Assembly (NCBI RefSeq): GCF_016909015.1
Contig: NZ_JAFBFA010000008.1
Location: forward strand, 79,597 to 143,596
Origin: Gracilibacillus alcaliphilus
Lineage (GTDB): Bacteria; Bacillota; Bacilli; Bacillales; Amphibacillaceae
Length of the DNA stretch: 64,000 bases
Direction of reading: 5' to 3'
Position numbers and translations under genes: made by a program. Within the stretch, counting starts at the first letter, position 1, and the number at the start of each line of letters is the position of its first letter. Shown in pieces: positions 62,885 through 64,000 of the stretch. The notes beneath the pieces were generated by a model that searched no databases, was not told the DNA's origin, and saw only the letters and a program-made list of their open reading frames with translations.

Positions 62885-63037
62885 TTAAAACATTGTTCCT
62901 AAATCTTCATCTTTCTCATTAAGGTCGGCATGTTTAAATGTTGTCGAGGTATCCTTGTGGTTGAGAAGCATGCCGGCACAATCTAATTTGCCACCAGCAG
63001 CTGCTATTAAATGAGTAGCTCTTGTGGCTCGAATCAT
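62885..63037 (-). pseudogene. Tyrosine recombinase/integrase C-terminal remnant
   Basis: Fifty residues: IRATRATHLIAAAGGKLDCA, then MLLNHKDTSTTFKHADL. This matches the HxLRATxATxLxxxG ... LGHKDxSTTxxY end of phage-type integrases, including the R of the RATxAT box and the H of NHKD; the nucleophile Tyr position reads His (FKHAD). No upstream catalytic part. The rest of 62875-63362 holds no other recognisable gene. Confidence 0.6.
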
Positions 63038-63362
63038 AGGAGGGACCCGTCTTTAAAAAAAGTCTGAAACGGTTCTTTTATCGGAATTAAAATGGTATTC
63101 TCCTAATAAATTTACATGTTCCCAACCTAAAGGTGACTATGATAAATTCTCCTTATTCAATTCTCTTTGTATTTTTCTTCTTAAGGATTCATCTGAAATA
63201 TAATTAAGAATAAAGATAGTTTTTTTATACGGCCCATCTCACGTAAGACTGTAGCTAAGCTGTTTTGTCTTGAAAGAACCTAATTTCCCCATAATAAGGA
63301 ATGCTGAAACTATTCCTTTCCTTATAGAATAAGTTAATCGCAAAACTTCCTCATAATTTTCT

Positions 63363-63803
63363 TTAATGATCTTTGTCCACGTAAAATTCCTCATAAACGG
63401 CAGGGTCTAGATTATCAATCCTTCCATTAGACCGTGTTAACTCCGAGATGGAGTTGATCTCCGCCTGATTAAGAGAAAAATCAAAAATTGAAATATTTTC
63501 AAGTTGTCTATTTTGAGATGATTTAGGAATTGAAACAGCACCTAATTGATAATCCAACGTAAAATCACTGGTGAAACCGTTTTGTTATGGTTCTTCGCAA
63601 TCTGCTTAATTACGTTATCCTGTAGCATGTCATTCGCTCGAGTTAATGGGCTCCAGGACTGTGTTTGAACTTGATTTTGCTCATGCCATTCTCTTTGACG
63701 TGCTTGATTAAAATAGGGATGTAATTCTATTTGATTGATACTAGGCTTTACACCTGTTTTCTTGAACAAGGCTTCTATATGTTCAGGTAAAAAATTACAA
63801 ACC
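63363..63803 (-). pseudogene. Aldo/keto reductase, frameshifted C-terminal half
   Basis: Minus strand: CNFLPEHIEALFKKTGVKPS, INQIELHPYFNQARQREWHE and VSPVILRW, then the frame shifts near 63550 to YQLGAVSIPKSSQNRQLENI and a normal AKR tail ending at 63363. The NQIELHP and IPKSS motifs (NADPH binding) are intact, but the catalytic Tyr/Lys/Asp half is missing before 63803. Both frameshifted and truncated. Confidence 0.78.
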
Positions 63804-63920
63804 CTATGGAGTGGATAAGTTCTTCTTTTTAGCCTCTATTTATTAGCCCCTGTGGGATTCGATTCAGAAGGACAAAGAACAGGTTCTTATCGTTCTGGAA
63901 AAGATTGATTACAGCCACTG

Positions 63921-64000
63921 AAATGTACCACCAGTGACATAGTTTTTACCACCAAACGCCAAAAAATTTACCAGCAAGTGACAAGGCATTACCACTTCAG
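63921..64000. repeat. Short repeated motifs at window end, possible IS end
   Basis: TACCACCAGTGACA, TTTACCACCAA, TTTACCAGCAAGTGACAA and ATTACCACTT follow one another. Iterated ACCA...GTGACA units recall the multiple terminal repeats of IS21-type elements. The element itself would lie beyond the window. Confidence 0.35.

Noticed and set aside
1..64000. CRISPR arrays, tRNA or rRNA genes
   Set aside because: No regularly spaced repeat-spacer units, no tRNA-like cloverleaf with a GGTTCGAATCC-type arm, and no rRNA signature was seen on reading; a covariance scan was not possible.

Overview
The window is low-GC Firmicutes DNA, most likely from a Bacillaceae close to the halophilic or halotolerant genera (Gracilibacillus/Virgibacillus-like). 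The signs are strong AGGAGG-type ribosome binding sites, TTG and GTG starts, a two-GTPase DynA, HisZ with short-form HisG, a gltC/gltAB divergon, a proline-type T-box before proBA, a 7-1-7 Fur box, and dispersed Bacillaceae-type intergenic repeats. The genus is inferred from gene content only. No rRNA, tRNA or CRISPR array was seen.

Layout. 0-3.2 kb: end of parE, a 305-bp inverted-repeat element, then parC (topoisomerase IV). 3.5-9.4 kb: an SDR oxidoreductase, class I fructose-bisphosphate aldolase, and dynA. 9.6-16.2 kb: histidine genes, with hisJ divergent from hisZGDBHFI; hisA is absent from between hisH and hisF. 16.2-18.4 kb: msrA, the YpcP-type 5'-3' exonuclease and a HIT protein. 18.5-25.7 kb: gltC and gltAB (glutamate synthase). 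26.2-33.4 kb: a YdeI-like CDGSH protein, a branched-chain aminotransferase, T-box-proBA, and ppaC behind an attenuator-like leader. 33.4-35.2 kb: a methyltransferase, a pgsA 3' fragment and a Nudix hydrolase. 35.2-39.1 kb: a CdaR-type regulator divergent from glycerate kinase and a LarA-family racemase. 39.3-47.1 kb: ilvA, a decayed tnpB with a possible omega-RNA end, and AraC, GNAT, VOC, sulfurtransferase and SDR genes. 47.6-51.0 kb: a two-component system flanking an ABC transporter, with phased TTAAG repeats between them. 51.4-55.3 kb: a Fur-boxed siderophore uptake operon with an FhuF-like reductase. 55.7-56.8 kb: a TPP riboswitch and tenA.

From about 56.8 kb to the end the DNA is gene-poor and full of wreckage: fragments of an FMN reductase, a diacylglycerol kinase, a siderophore ABC ATPase, a tyrosine recombinase and an aldo/keto reductase. 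Intact genes among them are a GC-richer von Willebrand A lipoprotein, and a LysR regulator divergent from a PNPOx-family flavoprotein. This looks like an accessory region that has been invaded and is decaying.

The most interesting items are the his operon without hisA, the ppaC leader, the CdaR-GlxK-LarA cluster (possibly a nickel-dependent glycerate epimerase system), the 11-bp-phased operator of the two-component/ABC module, the tnpB relic whose omega-RNA-like end abuts an AraC gene, and the dispersed repeat families. I found no convincing new defence system.
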